From JASLDZ01 sp964242625 (GTDB lineage: Bacteria > Pseudomonadota > Alphaproteobacteria > Caulobacterales > Caulobacteraceae): a stretch of DNA of 64,000 bases. This document shows, in pieces, positions 30,442 through 38,779 of the stretch. The stretch spans positions 124,001-188,000 of the forward strand of contig CAXTAO010000002.1 of NCBI GenBank assembly GCA_964242625.1, written 5' to 3'. A program made the position numbers and the translations under genes. The notes below the pieces were generated by a model. It ran no database searches, was not told the DNA's origin, and was given only the letters and a program-made list of their open reading frames with translations. Position 1 is the first letter of the stretch, and each line of letters starts with the position of its first letter.

Positions 30442-31563
30442 CTAGCGCTTGCGCACGAACACCGTGCCGGCCGAATAGCCGGCGCCGAACGACGAGATCA
30501 GCCCCGTCTCGCCCGGCGCGAACCCGTCCTGGTGTAGGTGGAAGGCGATGATCGACCCGGCCGACGAGGTGTTGGCGTAGCGGTCGAGGATGATCACGTT
30601 CTCCTCCGCCGAGGGTTCGCGCCCCAACACCTTGCGCGCGATCAGGTCGTTCATGTTGATGTTGGCCTGGTGCAGCCAGAGCCGCTTCAGCGCGTGCGGA
30701 TCGAGGCCGACCTCGCGCGCGTGGTCGACGATCATATCGGAGACCATGGGCACCACGTCCTTGAATACGCGCCGTCCCTGCTGGACGAAGAGCTTGTCGG
30801 CGGCGTCGCGCGTATCGGGCGCGGAGCGGTTCAGGAAGCCGAAGTTGTTGCGGATGTTATTGGAGAAGACCGTTTTTAGCCGCGCGCCCAAGATGTCCCA
30901 GCCCCGGCCGGGCGCGGCGCGGTCGGCGCGCTCGACCACGACGGCGGTCGCCACGTCGCCGAAGATGAAGTGGCTGTCGCGGTCGCGGAAGTTGAGGTGG
31001 CCCGAGCAGATCTCCGGGTTGACCATCAAGACGGCGTCGCAGGATCCCGTGGCGATGTAGTCGGCGGCGGTCTTCAGCCCGAAGGTCGCCGACGAGCAGG
31101 CGACGTTGAGGTCGAAGGCGAAGCCCGAAAGCCCCAGCGCCGCCTGCACCTCGATCGCCAAGGCGGGGTAGGGCCGCTGCATGTTGGACGCCGCGCAGAG
31201 CACGGCGCCTATGCGCGCCGGGTCGCCGTCCCAGGCGTCCAGCGCCTCGCGCGCGGCAGCGACCGCCATCTCGGCCAGGATTGAGACCTCGTCGTTCCCG
31301 CGCTCGGCGAGGCGCGGCGCCATGACTTCGGGATCGAGCACGCCTCCCTTGTCGACGACGAAGCGGCTCTTGATCCCGCTCGCCTTCTCGATGAAGCCGG
31401 GGGAGGAGGGGGCGAGCGCCTCCACCGCACCCGCCTCGATCTCGGCGGCGTGGCGCGCGTTGAAGCGCTCGACGTAGGTGTTGAACGCGTCGACCAGCTC
31501 CTCGTTGGAGACGGCGTCAGGTGGCGTGTAGAGGCCGGTCGCGGCGATGACGGCGGGGATCAC
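30442..31563 (-). CDS. Beta-ketoacyl-ACP synthase III family protein
   Basis: 373 residues with the thiolase fold. The catalytic triad is visible: Cys in DLNVACSSATFG, His in WLHQANINM, and Asn in RYANTSSAGS. KAS III enzymes condense an acyl-CoA or acyl donor with malonyl-ACP. At 373 residues, with an insertion near 30-60, it is longer than housekeeping FabH (about 320), so it is probably an accessory KAS III used for special lipids. Start ATG 31563. It is alone on its strand between the PEP-CTERM unit and the NadQ-like gene. A link to the nearby acyl-AMP ligase is possible but unproven. Confidence 0.85.
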   Translation of the reverse strand: MIPAVIAATGLYTPPDAVSNEELVDAFNTYVERFNARHAAEIEAGAVEALAPSSPGFIEKASGIKSRFVVDKGGVLDPEVMAPRLAERGNDEVSILAEMAVAAAREALDAWDGDPARIGAVLCAASNMQRPYPALAIEVQAALGLSGFAFDLNVACSSATFGLKTAADYIATGSCDAVLMVNPEICSGHLNFRDRDSHFIFGDVATAVVVERADRAAPGRGWDILGARLKTVFSNNIRNNFGFLNRSAPDTRDAADKLFVQQGRRVFKDVVPMVSDMIVDHAREVGLDPHALKRLWLHQANINMNDLIARKVLGREPSAEENVIILDRYANTSSAGSIIAFHLHQDGFAPGETGLISSFGAGYSAGTVFVRKR

Positions 31564-31616
31564 GAACGCTCCGGTCGCGGATGAGCGCGGTGTCTAGCAC
31601 AGGCGGGCGCGCGCCT

Positions 31617-32603
31617 TCACCCATCGCCGCGGATGAGCGATGGGAGGCTGAAACCCGAGGCCGGGCCCGCCTCGGCCAGCTCGCGGCGGAAGCGGAACAG
31701 CTCCGCCGGTCGCCCGCCCGCCCCGCGATCCATACGACCCAGCCCCTCGACGAGGCCGGTGCGCTCCACCATGCGGCGGAAGTTCGGCTTGTGCAGCGGC
31801 AGACCGGCGACCGCCTCCACCGCGCGCTGCAGGTCGTAGAGGGTGAAAGCCTCGCCCAGCAGCTCAAAGGCGACGGGCCGGTACTTGAGCTTGCCGCGCA
31901 GCCGGCCGAGGCCGGTCGCGAGGATGCGTCGGTGGTCGGAGGTCATGGGCGCGCCCAGCGCGGGGGACGCGCGGAGTGGCGCGGGCGCCCGGGCGGCGGC
32001 TCGATCGCGGTCGCGCGCCGCCTCCGCCGCCAGCCCCGCCTCGTAGAGGAGCTCGTAGCGGTCGAGCACGCGCTCCTCGTTCCAGCGCCGTCCGTCCAGA
32101 CCGAACAGAGCGCGGAGCCGGGCGAGGCGCCGTTCGCTCGCGTCACCGCGCGCCGCCCCGGCCCAGGCGCGGAGCTGAGGCTCAAGCGCCGCCATCGCCT
32201 CGGGTCGACCGTCGCGCCAGTCCTCCCACGGGAAGAAGTTGCGCCAAGGCGTCCAGGCGCCGGGTAGCTCGCCCTCCGCAGGCGTCAGCGCGAGATAGCC
32301 GACCGAGACCACGCGCTCGTCCGCCGCCGACGCGCCCTCCCCGAGGTCGGCCAGCGGCGCGTCGCGGCCCTCGTCGCCGAAGGTGTACAGCTGTTCGACG
32401 TAGCCGAGGTCGTACCCCGTCTGCGCGGTCACGAAGGCGCGAAGCGCGAGCTCGAAGGTGCGGTGCGCCTGGGGGTCGAAAGGGCCGGAGGGCAGGGCCG
32501 CGGGCGCGCCGGCCGCCGCGACGGTCAGGATGCGCGCCTCGCCCTCGCGGACCGCGACCACCACGGCCGAGAGCCCGATGGCGATCCGCTCGGTGCGGCT
32601 CAC
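31617..32603 (-). CDS. NadQ-like NAD biosynthesis regulator (COG4111, NUDIX-type)
   Basis: 328 residues from GTG 32603, chosen so that the gene follows the HD gene by 16 bases; the frame is open further upstream. The N-terminal domain is NUDIX-like (LSAVVVAVREGEARIL, FVTAQTGYDLGYVEQLYTF) and the C-terminal 100 residues form a winged helix (LYDLQRAVEAVAG, KPNFRRMVERTGLV, GGRPAELFRF). This is the arrangement of the alphaproteobacterial COG4111 NAD regulators, analogous to NrtR, which sense NAD-related ligands and repress nad genes. No nad gene is nearby. The identity rests on memory of the family and is moderately sure. Confidence 0.65.
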   Translation of the reverse strand: MSRTERIAIGLSAVVVAVREGEARILTVAAAGAPAALPSGPFDPQAHRTFELALRAFVTAQTGYDLGYVEQLYTFGDEGRDAPLADLGEGASAADERVVSVGYLALTPAEGELPGAWTPWRNFFPWEDWRDGRPEAMAALEPQLRAWAGAARGDASERRLARLRALFGLDGRRWNEERVLDRYELLYEAGLAAEAARDRDRAAARAPAPLRASPALGAPMTSDHRRILATGLGRLRGKLKYRPVAFELLGEAFTLYDLQRAVEAVAGLPLHKPNFRRMVERTGLVEGLGRMDRGAGGRPAELFRFRRELAEAGPASGFSLPSLIRGDG

Positions 32604-32619
32604 GGCTCCCCCGCCCGGC

Positions 32620-33279
32620 TCATTCGCTGGCGAACGCCCCGTCGGAGCCCACCCCCGCCAGCGCATCCGACAGCACCTGGAAGCGCGCGAGATAGCGCGC
32701 CTGCGCCTCCGCCGGGGGCAGGGGATGGATGTCGGGCGCGAGCCCCTCCGGCGGCCGGCCGAAGAAGCTGTCGGCCTCGGCGGCGGAGAAGCCCGCGAGC
32801 CGCACCGCCTCGAACCAGGCGCTCACCCGGTCGGCGCGCTTGACCAGCGTCCTGATCGCGGCGGGCGTCGTCGGCGGCAGGCCGAAGCGCAGCGCTATCG
32901 CGTGCTCCAGCCGCGCCTCGAAACCCTTGTAGGAGAAGCCCAGCGCCGCCTTGAACGGCGAGATCATGTCGCCGATCACGTATTCGGAGGCGTCGTGCAG
33001 CAGGGCGGCGAGGCGCCAGCGCGGCTCGAGCCCCGGCTGAAGGGCGGCCGCCACCTCCTCCACCACGACCGAGTGCTGGGCGACGGAGAAGGCGTGCTCG
33101 CCCGTCGTCTGCCCGTTCCAGCGCGCCACCCGTGCGAGGCCGTGGGCGATGTCCTCCACCTCGATGTCGAGCGGCGAAGGGTCCAGGAGGTCGAGCCGGC
33201 GTCCCGACAGCATGCGCTGCCAGGCGCGGGGCGGCGGCGCGGCGGTGCGGGTCGGGGTGCGGGACTGCGGGCGGGGCAC
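32620..33279 (-). CDS. HD-domain phosphohydrolase, YfbR-like
   Basis: 219 residues from GTG 33279; the start is uncertain (TTG 33315 or ATG 33213 are alternatives), but RAWQRMLSGRRLDLLDP seems to belong to the protein. The metal site is the HD signature: RWNGQTTGEHAFSVAQHS, then LLHDASEYVIGDM, and a later Asp in VKRADRVSAWFE. YfbR-type enzymes are 5'-nucleotidases acting on (deoxy)nucleoside monophosphates. Its position directly before the NadQ-like gene suggests nucleotide or NAD metabolism and one transcript. Confidence 0.8.
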   Translation of the reverse strand: MPRPQSRTPTRTAAPPPRAWQRMLSGRRLDLLDPSPLDIEVEDIAHGLARVARWNGQTTGEHAFSVAQHSVVVEEVAAALQPGLEPRWRLAALLHDASEYVIGDMISPFKAALGFSYKGFEARLEHAIALRFGLPPTTPAAIRTLVKRADRVSAWFEAVRLAGFSAAEADSFFGRPPEGLAPDIHPLPPAEAQARYLARFQVLSDALAGVGSDGAFASE

Positions 33280-33328
33280 GCCTCTTCGCTTGGCGCCCCG
33301 GGAGGCGCGAGGCAACGGGCGGGCAGCG

Positions 33329-34108
33329 TCAGCGCGCCACGTTTATGTCCACGACCTTGCGGGCGGCGTTGATCAGCCCGTCGTCGCCCCGGCCGTGCCC
33401 GCCCTCGCCGCGGCTTCGCACCTGGGCGACGACGAGCGGGCCCGCCAGCGGCCCGCGCGCGACATAGCCCGCCACGCGCCAGCCGTCGGGTCCGGCCGCG
33501 TCGGCAGCCGCGATGTAGGTGGCGTCGACCGAGCCCGCGCCGACGCCGCCGGAGCGGATCACCGCGCCGCCGTCCTTGGCGACGACGCTGGAGCGCCCGC
33601 CGGGGCCGCCGCGCACCACCGCGCCCGAGTCGTCGGCCTCCACGCTCTGGCCCAGGCCCTTCACCCGTGCGCCGCGGTCGTCGGCGTCGATGTGCAGGCC
33701 CGGCAGATCGAGCCGGACGTGGTCGCCTTCCACGGTCGGCGGCGAGGGCGGCGCGGGCGGTTCCGGCGGGGCGGGCGGGCCGCCCTCGGGCGCCGAGGGC
33801 GTGAGCGCGTGCGCCTCGCTCTCCAGCGCGCGCAGGGCGTCGTCGGCGGAGCGGCCGTCGAGCGGGCGCAGCGCCAACGTGAGTTCGCCCGCGCCGGAGC
33901 TGTAGGCGCACGCGCGCCCGTCCGCGGCCTGCGACACGCGGTGGAGGCTCAGCACCGTGTCGGGGCAGCGCAGGCGGCCGGCGACGGTGACAGGCTGATC
34001 GGCGGCCGTGCGCGGGTGGCCGACCCGCGCGGGATGGCAGGCGCCGACGAGCCCCGCCACCAGCCCCGCCGTCACCGTCGTCGTCGCCGTCGCGAGCCGT
34101 CGCGCCAT
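33329..34108 (-). CDS. Lipoprotein, paralogue of the one at 35120
   Basis: 259 residues from ATG 34108. The N-terminus ends in the lipobox LVGAC, so it should be a lipoprotein. The first domain has LRCPDTVLSLHRVS and DGRACAYSSG, with two cysteines likely in a disulfide. A Pro-rich linker follows, then DHVRLDLPGLHIDADDRG and beta-rich sequence to the end. The same order (RLNCPD, DGTSCSY, FLHVHDDGRH) occurs in the lipoprotein at 35120, so the two are paralogues separated by an SDR gene. I do not recognise a named family. Confidence 0.65.
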   Translation of the reverse strand: MARRLATATTTVTAGLVAGLVGACHPARVGHPRTAADQPVTVAGRLRCPDTVLSLHRVSQAADGRACAYSSGAGELTLALRPLDGRSADDALRALESEAHALTPSAPEGGPPAPPEPPAPPSPPTVEGDHVRLDLPGLHIDADDRGARVKGLGQSVEADDSGAVVRGGPGGRSSVVAKDGGAVIRSGGVGAGSVDATYIAAADAAGPDGWRVAGYVARGPLAGPLVVAQVRSRGEGGHGRGDDGLINAARKVVDINVAR

Positions 34109-34220
34109 GGTCGCCCCCACCTCTCGCGGTCACGCTCGCCACGGGCGGCGCGGGCGTCCAGTGAATTCGCCGTAAGCCGTCGAAAGCGGGTAAGCCGGCG
34201 GGGAGCTGGAGCGAACACCC

Positions 34221-35129
34221 ATGGGTTGGACCCTCGCCGACATTCCCGACCAGAGCGGCCGACGCGCGCTCGTCACCGGCGCGACCGGCGGGCTTGGGTT
34301 CGAGATCGCGTCCGCTCTCCTGGCCGCCGGCGCGGAGGTGGTGCTCGCCTCGCGCGACCCGGCCAAGGGCCAGGCGGCGCTGGCGCGGCTGCCCCGGAGT
34401 CGCGAGCGGGCGCGGTTCGAGCCGCTCGACCTCGGCGACCTCGCCTCCGTGCGGGCGCTGGCGGGGCGGCTCGGCGCGGAGGACCGGCCGCTCGACCTCC
34501 TCGTCAACAATGCGGGGATCATGGCCCCCAGCCGGCGCGAGACGACGACGGACGGGTTCGAGCGCCAGTTCGGCGTCAACTACCTCGGCCATTTCGCGCT
34601 GACGGGACTCCTACTCCCCGCCCTGCGCCGCGCGCCGGGCGCGCGGGTGGTCGACGTCGCCAGCTTGGCGCACCGGGGCGGCCGGATCGACTTCGACGAC
34701 ATGCAGAGCCGGCGCTACTCGCCGTTCACCGCCTACGGCCGCTCCAAAGCGGCCATGCTGATGTTCGCGCGCGCTTTCGACCGGCGCAGCGTGGAGGCGG
34801 GGTGGGGCGTGCGGGCGCTGGCGGCGCATCCCGGCTGGTCCAACACCGACCTGATCCGGCCGGACGGCGCGATGAGTCGGCTGTTCGCGGCGGGCGCCAA
34901 GCTCGCCGCCCCGCTCCTCGCCCAGTCGGCGGCGAATGGCGCCCTGCCCATCCTGCAGGCGGCGACCGACCCCGCCGCCACGCCCGCGAGCTACCTCGGC
35001 CCGACCGGACCCGGCGAGCTCAAGGGTCCTCCCGGCCCCGCCACGTCGGCCCCCTTCGTCGACGACCGCGCCGCGCAGGATCGGCTGTGGAGCGAGAGCG
35101 AGGCGCTGACGGGCGTGCGCTACGGCTGA
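34221..35129 (+). CDS. Short-chain dehydrogenase/reductase, retinol-dehydrogenase-like
   Basis: 302 residues. The Rossmann fold shows VTGATGGLGFEIA for NAD(P) binding, DLLVNNAGIM, a catalytic serine in VVDVASLAHRGG, and the YGRSK catalytic Tyr/Lys. The C-terminal region with AAHPGWSNTDL is typical of the retinol dehydrogenase/WWOX-like group, used for diverse alcohols and ketones. Start ATG 34221. It is convergent with the lipoprotein gene at 35120, and their ends overlap by ten bases. The substrate is unknown. Confidence 0.88.
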   Translation: MGWTLADIPDQSGRRALVTGATGGLGFEIASALLAAGAEVVLASRDPAKGQAALARLPRSRERARFEPLDLGDLASVRALAGRLGAEDRPLDLLVNNAGIMAPSRRETTTDGFERQFGVNYLGHFALTGLLLPALRRAPGARVVDVASLAHRGGRIDFDDMQSRRYSPFTAYGRSKAAMLMFARAFDRRSVEAGWGVRALAAHPGWSNTDLIRPDGAMSRLFAAGAKLAAPLLAQSAANGALPILQAATDPAATPASYLGPTGPGELKGPPGPATSAPFVDDRAAQDRLWSESEALTGVRYG

Positions 35130-35950
35130 TCGGCGCTGACGGCCGCCGGGGCCTGGCGCGAGCTGTTGAGGTCCAAGAGCGCCTTCACGCCGGGGTCGTC
35201 GTGGGTGTCGTCCTCTGAGTGCGCACCCTTGAAGTACTTGAAGGTGGCCACAACCGCGCGGCCCGACCGGTCGGCCCGCGCGATATAGCCCACCGCATGG
35301 AAGCGGCTGTCGCCCGCGGGCTTGCCGGCGAGGAGATAGACCATCTCGGTCCCGGCCCCGGCGACGGCGGGCTTGTTGTCGTCGTCGTCCTTGTCGCCGT
35401 CGGCGACGTCCACGTGCACGCCGTCGCTCGCATCGGTGCTCACCCTGGCCGAGCCGCCCTGCATGTGATGGCTCGGTCCGTCGATGTTGATGCCGAGCAT
35501 CTTCACCGTGGCGTGGCGGCCGTCGTCGTGGACGTGGAGGAAGGGCATGTCGACGTTAGCCTTCTCCCGCCCGTCCGGCCCCCTGGCGGTGTCGACCTTG
35601 AGCATGGCGTTCTGCGCCGAGGGGATCAGCGCGTCGAGCGCGGAGCGGTTGGAGGCCAGGGCGGAGGACGCGTCGTCACCCACCTGCGCCAGCGTGAGGT
35701 CGAGCCTGCCGCGCGATCCCGTGTAGCTGCACGACGTTCCGTCCACCGCGGCGCTCTCGCGCGTCCAGTCCTCGGTGGCGTCGGGGCAGTTCAGGCGCCG
35801 GGCGACCGTGAGCGGCCCCTTGGTGGGCTCAGCCGTCGAGATGCGCATGGCCCCGTCGCGGCCGAGGCGGCCGATCGGCTTGGGATGGCAGGCGGCGGCG
35901 CCCGCGGCGGCGAGGAGGACGAGCGCGAGACGCGAGGCGGAGGCGGGCAT
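35120..35950 (-). CDS. Lipoprotein, paralogue of the one at 33329
   Basis: 276 residues from ATG 35950. A short signal ends in the lipobox AAGAAAC. The mature part has LTVARRLNCPDATEDW, DGTSCSYTGSRG and DMPFLHVHDDGRHATVKML, matching its paralogue at 33329 in order and spacing, then a very acidic stretch (DGDKDDDDN) and a beta-rich end. Both lipoprotein genes have GTGAATTC near their upstream regions (34161, 36012), perhaps part of a shared promoter. The function is unknown. Confidence 0.65.
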   Translation of the reverse strand: MPASASRLALVLLAAAGAAACHPKPIGRLGRDGAMRISTAEPTKGPLTVARRLNCPDATEDWTRESAAVDGTSCSYTGSRGRLDLTLAQVGDDASSALASNRSALDALIPSAQNAMLKVDTARGPDGREKANVDMPFLHVHDDGRHATVKMLGINIDGPSHHMQGGSARVSTDASDGVHVDVADGDKDDDDNKPAVAGAGTEMVYLLAGKPAGDSRFHAVGYIARADRSGRAVVATFKYFKGAHSEDDTHDDPGVKALLDLNSSRQAPAAVSADQP

Positions 35951-36037
35951 GTCGGGGAGGGTTCCCGTTGATCCTGGCCCGCAGGGTCGCGCGCGGCCGA
36001 CCGGCGCGCCAGTGAATTCCCCGACAGGTGCGGCCCG

Positions 36038-36910
36038 CTAGCGCGCGCCCTCGCGGCGCTGGAGGAAGGCCAGGCGCTCGAACAGCTGCACGTCCGCCTC
36101 GTTCTTGAGGAGGGCGCCGTAGAGCGGCGGGATCAGCTTGGCCGGATCGCGCTCGCGCAGCACGCTCTCGTCGACGTCCTCGACCAGGAGGAGCTTCAGC
36201 CAGTCCAGGAGCTCGGAGGTCGACGGCTTCTTCTTGATCCCGGGCGCGGCGCGGATCTCGAGAAAGCTCTTCAGCGCCGCTGTGACCAGCCGCGGCTTTA
36301 TGCCGGGATAGTGCACCTCGACGATCGCGCGCAGCGTGTCCTCGTCGGGGAAGCGGATGTAGTGGAAGAAGCAGCGGCGCAGAAAGGCGTCCGGCAGCTC
36401 CTTCTCGTTGTTCGACGTGATGATCACCACCGGGCGCACCGCCGCGCGCACGGTCTCGCCCGTCTCGTAGACGAAGAACTCCATGCGATCGAGCTCCAGG
36501 AGGAGGTCGTTGGGGAACTCGATGTCGGCCTTGTCGATCTCGTCGATCAGGAGCACGGGCCGGGGGCCTGTCGCGCCCGCCTCGAAGGCCTCCCACAGCT
36601 TGCCGCGCCGGATGTAGTGGCGCACGTCGCCGACGCGGGGGTCGCCGAGCTGGCTGTCTCGCAGCCGCGCCACCGCGTCGTACTCGTAGAGGCCCTGCTG
36701 CGCCTTGGTGGTCGACTTTACGTGCCAGGTGAGGAGCGGCGCGCTCAGCGCGCGGGCCACCTCGTAGGCCAGGACCGTCTTGCCCGTGCCCGGCTCGCCC
36801 TTGACGAGGAGCGGACGCTCCAGCGCGACGGCGGCGTTGACCGCGATGCGAAGGTCGGGCGCGGCGATGTAGTCGGCGGTGCCCTCGAAGCGGGCCGCGG
36901 GGGCGTTCAT
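36038..36910 (-). CDS. MoxR family AAA+ ATPase
   Basis: 290 residues from ATG 36910. Walker A is GEPGTGKT, Walker B is PVLLIDEIDKAD, and sensor 1 is IITSNNEKELPDAFLRRC. The C-terminal lid contains KKKPSTSELLDWLKLLL. MoxR ATPases act as chaperones that help assemble or insert metal cofactors, usually with a VWA-domain partner; no such partner is in this window, though the frame begins 88 bases upstream of an unrelated lipoprotein gene. Its client is unknown. Confidence 0.9.
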   Translation of the reverse strand: MNAPAARFEGTADYIAAPDLRIAVNAAVALERPLLVKGEPGTGKTVLAYEVARALSAPLLTWHVKSTTKAQQGLYEYDAVARLRDSQLGDPRVGDVRHYIRRGKLWEAFEAGATGPRPVLLIDEIDKADIEFPNDLLLELDRMEFFVYETGETVRAAVRPVVIITSNNEKELPDAFLRRCFFHYIRFPDEDTLRAIVEVHYPGIKPRLVTAALKSFLEIRAAPGIKKKPSTSELLDWLKLLLVEDVDESVLRERDPAKLIPPLYGALLKNEADVQLFERLAFLQRREGAR

Positions 36911-37013
36911 GGCGGGGGGCGGTCCGTGATCGACGTTCACCCGCACACTAGAAGGGCCGCCGCGGCCTGCAAACCGCGACGGCCCACTGTCTCACGCGCA
37001 AATGCGGGTCGGT

Positions 37014-37181
37014 TCAGGTGATGTGCTTCGGGGTGGGCGGATCGCTGGCGGGAAAGGTCTCCTCTAGCCCCTCGTCCACGAGCTCCGACTGGCGCGTCTT
37101 GATGTCGTCGGACTCCGGCGTGTCTACGTCGTCGTCGGCGGCGTGGGGCGGGGTCTGACCCGAACCCTGAGTGTCACTCAT
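37014..37181 (-). CDS. Small acidic protein with ETFPASDPP motif
   Basis: 55 residues, too short for most gene callers. It ends DEGLEETFPASDPPTPKHIT, matching a widespread small alphaproteobacterial protein marked by the FPASDPP motif and lacking a known function. Its ATG (37179-37181) overlaps the stop of the acidic gene upstream as ATGAGTGA, so the two are translationally coupled. It is very acidic and probably disordered. Confidence 0.75.
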   Translation of the reverse strand: MSDTQGSGQTPPHAADDDVDTPESDDIKTRQSELVDEGLEETFPASDPPTPKHIT

Positions 37182-37689
37182 AGCCAAGCTCCTTCAAGTC
37201 GGCGTCGGACAGGTTGTCCGACTCGAGGTCGGACACGCGCTCGCCCCGGGCGCCGCCCAACTCGTCGATGGCCATCTCGCTCATCGAGATCTCCTCCGGC
37301 TCGCTGGCGCTGTGGCGCGCGACGCCGTCCTCGTCGTCCGCGTCGACGAAGTCGACGTCGGTGGTGGCGAGCTGGATGTTGTCGTCGTCGAGCGGCTCGG
37401 CCTGCAGGCCGACGCGGTCGACGAGGTCGTCTCCGTCCTCGTCGGGCGTGTCGGCGCTGCGACCCTCGTCGTCGATCCCGTCGAGGTCCTCGTCCGACTC
37501 CTCGTCGGCGTCGAGCGCATCGTCCACGCCCTCGACGTCGGCGTCGCCGAGCGCGGAGGTGGCGTCGTACACGTCGGGCCGCAGGTCCAGCGCGTCCGAC
37601 AGGTTGTTGTCGCCGTCGGTGGCGTCCTCATCGAACACCTCGGCCACATCCTGGGCGTCGATGTCGCTGTCGGCGTCGAGTTCGGCCAT
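37174..37689 (-). CDS. Highly acidic hypothetical protein
   Basis: 171 residues with Asp and Glu making up a large share and very few basic residues, so a very low isoelectric point. There is no signal peptide or membrane helix. The only compact part is the C-terminal segment ISMSEMAIDELGG...SDADLKELGYE, which may form helices. It overlaps the small ETFPASDPP gene by eight bases. Such a protein could be disordered, DNA-mimicking or stress-related; none of this is shown by the sequence. I do not recognise a family. Confidence 0.6.
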   Translation of the reverse strand: MAELDADSDIDAQDVAEVFDEDATDGDNNLSDALDLRPDVYDATSALGDADVEGVDDALDADEESDEDLDGIDDEGRSADTPDEDGDDLVDRVGLQAEPLDDDNIQLATTDVDFVDADDEDGVARHSASEPEEISMSEMAIDELGGARGERVSDLESDNLSDADLKELGYE

Positions 37690-37872
37690 GCCGGTCTCCC
37701 CTGGCGGCTCGCAGCGCCGTCTCGCGGGGTCAACGTGGGGGCGGCGAGGCCTGTTCCGGCGGCCGAAGACGCCGCAGCCGGCGACAAGGTCGCGTTAACC
37801 ACGTGAGGCTAGGGGTGGAGCGCCGGACGCCGCCCCTGTCCCCCCCTGTGCAGAACGCCGAAGGATGCCGTC

Positions 37873-38301
37873 ATGCCCCTCAAGCTGTCGCTCAAGCCGG
37901 GCGAGAAATTCGTGCTCAACGGAGCTGTAATCCAGAACGGTGATCGCCGCGGCGTGCTCGTGCTGCAGAACAAGGCTAACATCCTGCGCGAGAAGGACAT
38001 CATGCAGGCGGAGGAGGCGGTCAGCCCCGCCCGCCGCGTCTATTTTCCCGTGATGATGATGTATCTCGACGGCGACGAGCCGTCTCAGTACTACGCCGAG
38101 TTCGGAGCTCGGTTGGCGGAGTTCGTGGGCGCCGCGGGCGGGCCCGAGGCCATGAACCATTGCCTCGAGGCGTCCAAGCACGTCGCCTCGGGAGAGTACT
38201 ACAGGGCGCTGATGTCGTGCCGGCGCCTGATCGAGTTCGAGGACGAGAGGATCGGAACCCATGTCGCTGCAAGCCTACCAGAGCGCCGCGCAGCGGGTTG
38301 A
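37873..38301 (+). CDS. flbT: Flagellin synthesis repressor FlbT
   Basis: 142 residues. MPLKLSLKPGEKFVLNGAVI at the N-terminus and YFPVMMMYLD in the middle match FlbT. In Caulobacter FlbT binds the 5' untranslated region of flagellin mRNA and blocks its translation until the hook is complete. AAGGA precedes the ATG. The gene overlaps flaF by 41 bases, so they are co-translated. The structured flagellin leader at 38780-38840 is its likely target in this locus. Confidence 0.95.
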   Translation: MPLKLSLKPGEKFVLNGAVIQNGDRRGVLVLQNKANILREKDIMQAEEAVSPARRVYFPVMMMYLDGDEPSQYYAEFGARLAEFVGAAGGPEAMNHCLEASKHVASGEYYRALMSCRRLIEFEDERIGTHVAASLPERRAAG

Positions 38302-38632
38302 GAGCCCGCGCGAGGTCGAATACCGCCTGTTCGCCGAGGTCACGCGTTCCCTGATCGAGGCGTCGCGGATGGACCAGGCGTTCGTGGGCCCGCGCGCGGA
38401 GGCGCTGGACTGGAACCGCCGGCTGTGGGCGGTCCTGGCCGGCGACTGTGCGGACGAGACCAACGCGTTGAACGACGTCACGCGCGCCCAGGTGATCTCG
38501 CTCGGCCTCTTCGTCGAGCGCCACACCGCCGCGGTGATGGCCGGCCGCGAGGGCTTCGAGCCCCTGGTCGAGGTCAACCGCACCATCATGCAGGGGCTGT
38601 CCGTCCCGGGGCCCGAGCGCTCGGCGGCGTGA
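38261..38632 (+). CDS. flaF: Flagellar biosynthesis regulator FlaF
   Basis: 123 residues. AYQSAAQRVESPREVEYRLF and LDWNRRLWAVLAGDC match FlaF, a small helical cytoplasmic protein needed for flagellin production and secretion and opposing FlbT. It starts inside flbT, ends 208 bases before the first flagellin gene, and all three lie on one strand. Confidence 0.93.
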   Translation: MSLQAYQSAAQRVESPREVEYRLFAEVTRSLIEASRMDQAFVGPRAEALDWNRRLWAVLAGDCADETNALNDVTRAQVISLGLFVERHTAAVMAGREGFEPLVEVNRTIMQGLSVPGPERSAA

Positions 38633-38641
38633 GCCCTCCGC

Positions 38642-38662
38642 CCGGCAGGATCTGCCGGGCGC
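38642..38662 (+). terminator. Hairpin after flaF
   Basis: A 9-bp perfect stem, GCCCGGCAG / CTGCCGGGC, with a GAT loop lies ten bases after the flaF stop. There is no T tract. It is probably a weak or Rho-assisted terminator that separates flbT-flaF from the flagellin transcript. Confidence 0.45.
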
Positions 38663-38753
38663 GGTAGGCAAGGGGCGCCGCCCGGCGCCGCGCGCCGCGG
38701 TTCCGCCGGGCGGCTGGTCCCTCCAAACCCTTGTCCGCCAAGGGACGCCGCCC

Positions 38754-38769
38754 CGGCGCGGAGGTTGCA
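38754..38769 (+). promoter_or_regulatory. Sigma-54 promoter of the first flagellin gene
   Basis: CGGCGCGGAGGTTGCA has the GG-N10-GC spacing required by sigma-54 and fits TGGCACG-N4-TTGCW at nearly every position. Transcription would start near 38780, leaving a leader of about 60 bases before the GTG at 38841. Flagellins in Caulobacter are sigma-54/FlbD controlled, which agrees. Confidence 0.75.
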
Positions 38770-38779
38770 ACGAGACCTG

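Noticed and set aside
38642..38662. Hairpin after flaF as an intrinsic terminator
   Set aside because: Kept only as a low-confidence feature, because there is no T tract; it should not be relied on to separate the transcripts.
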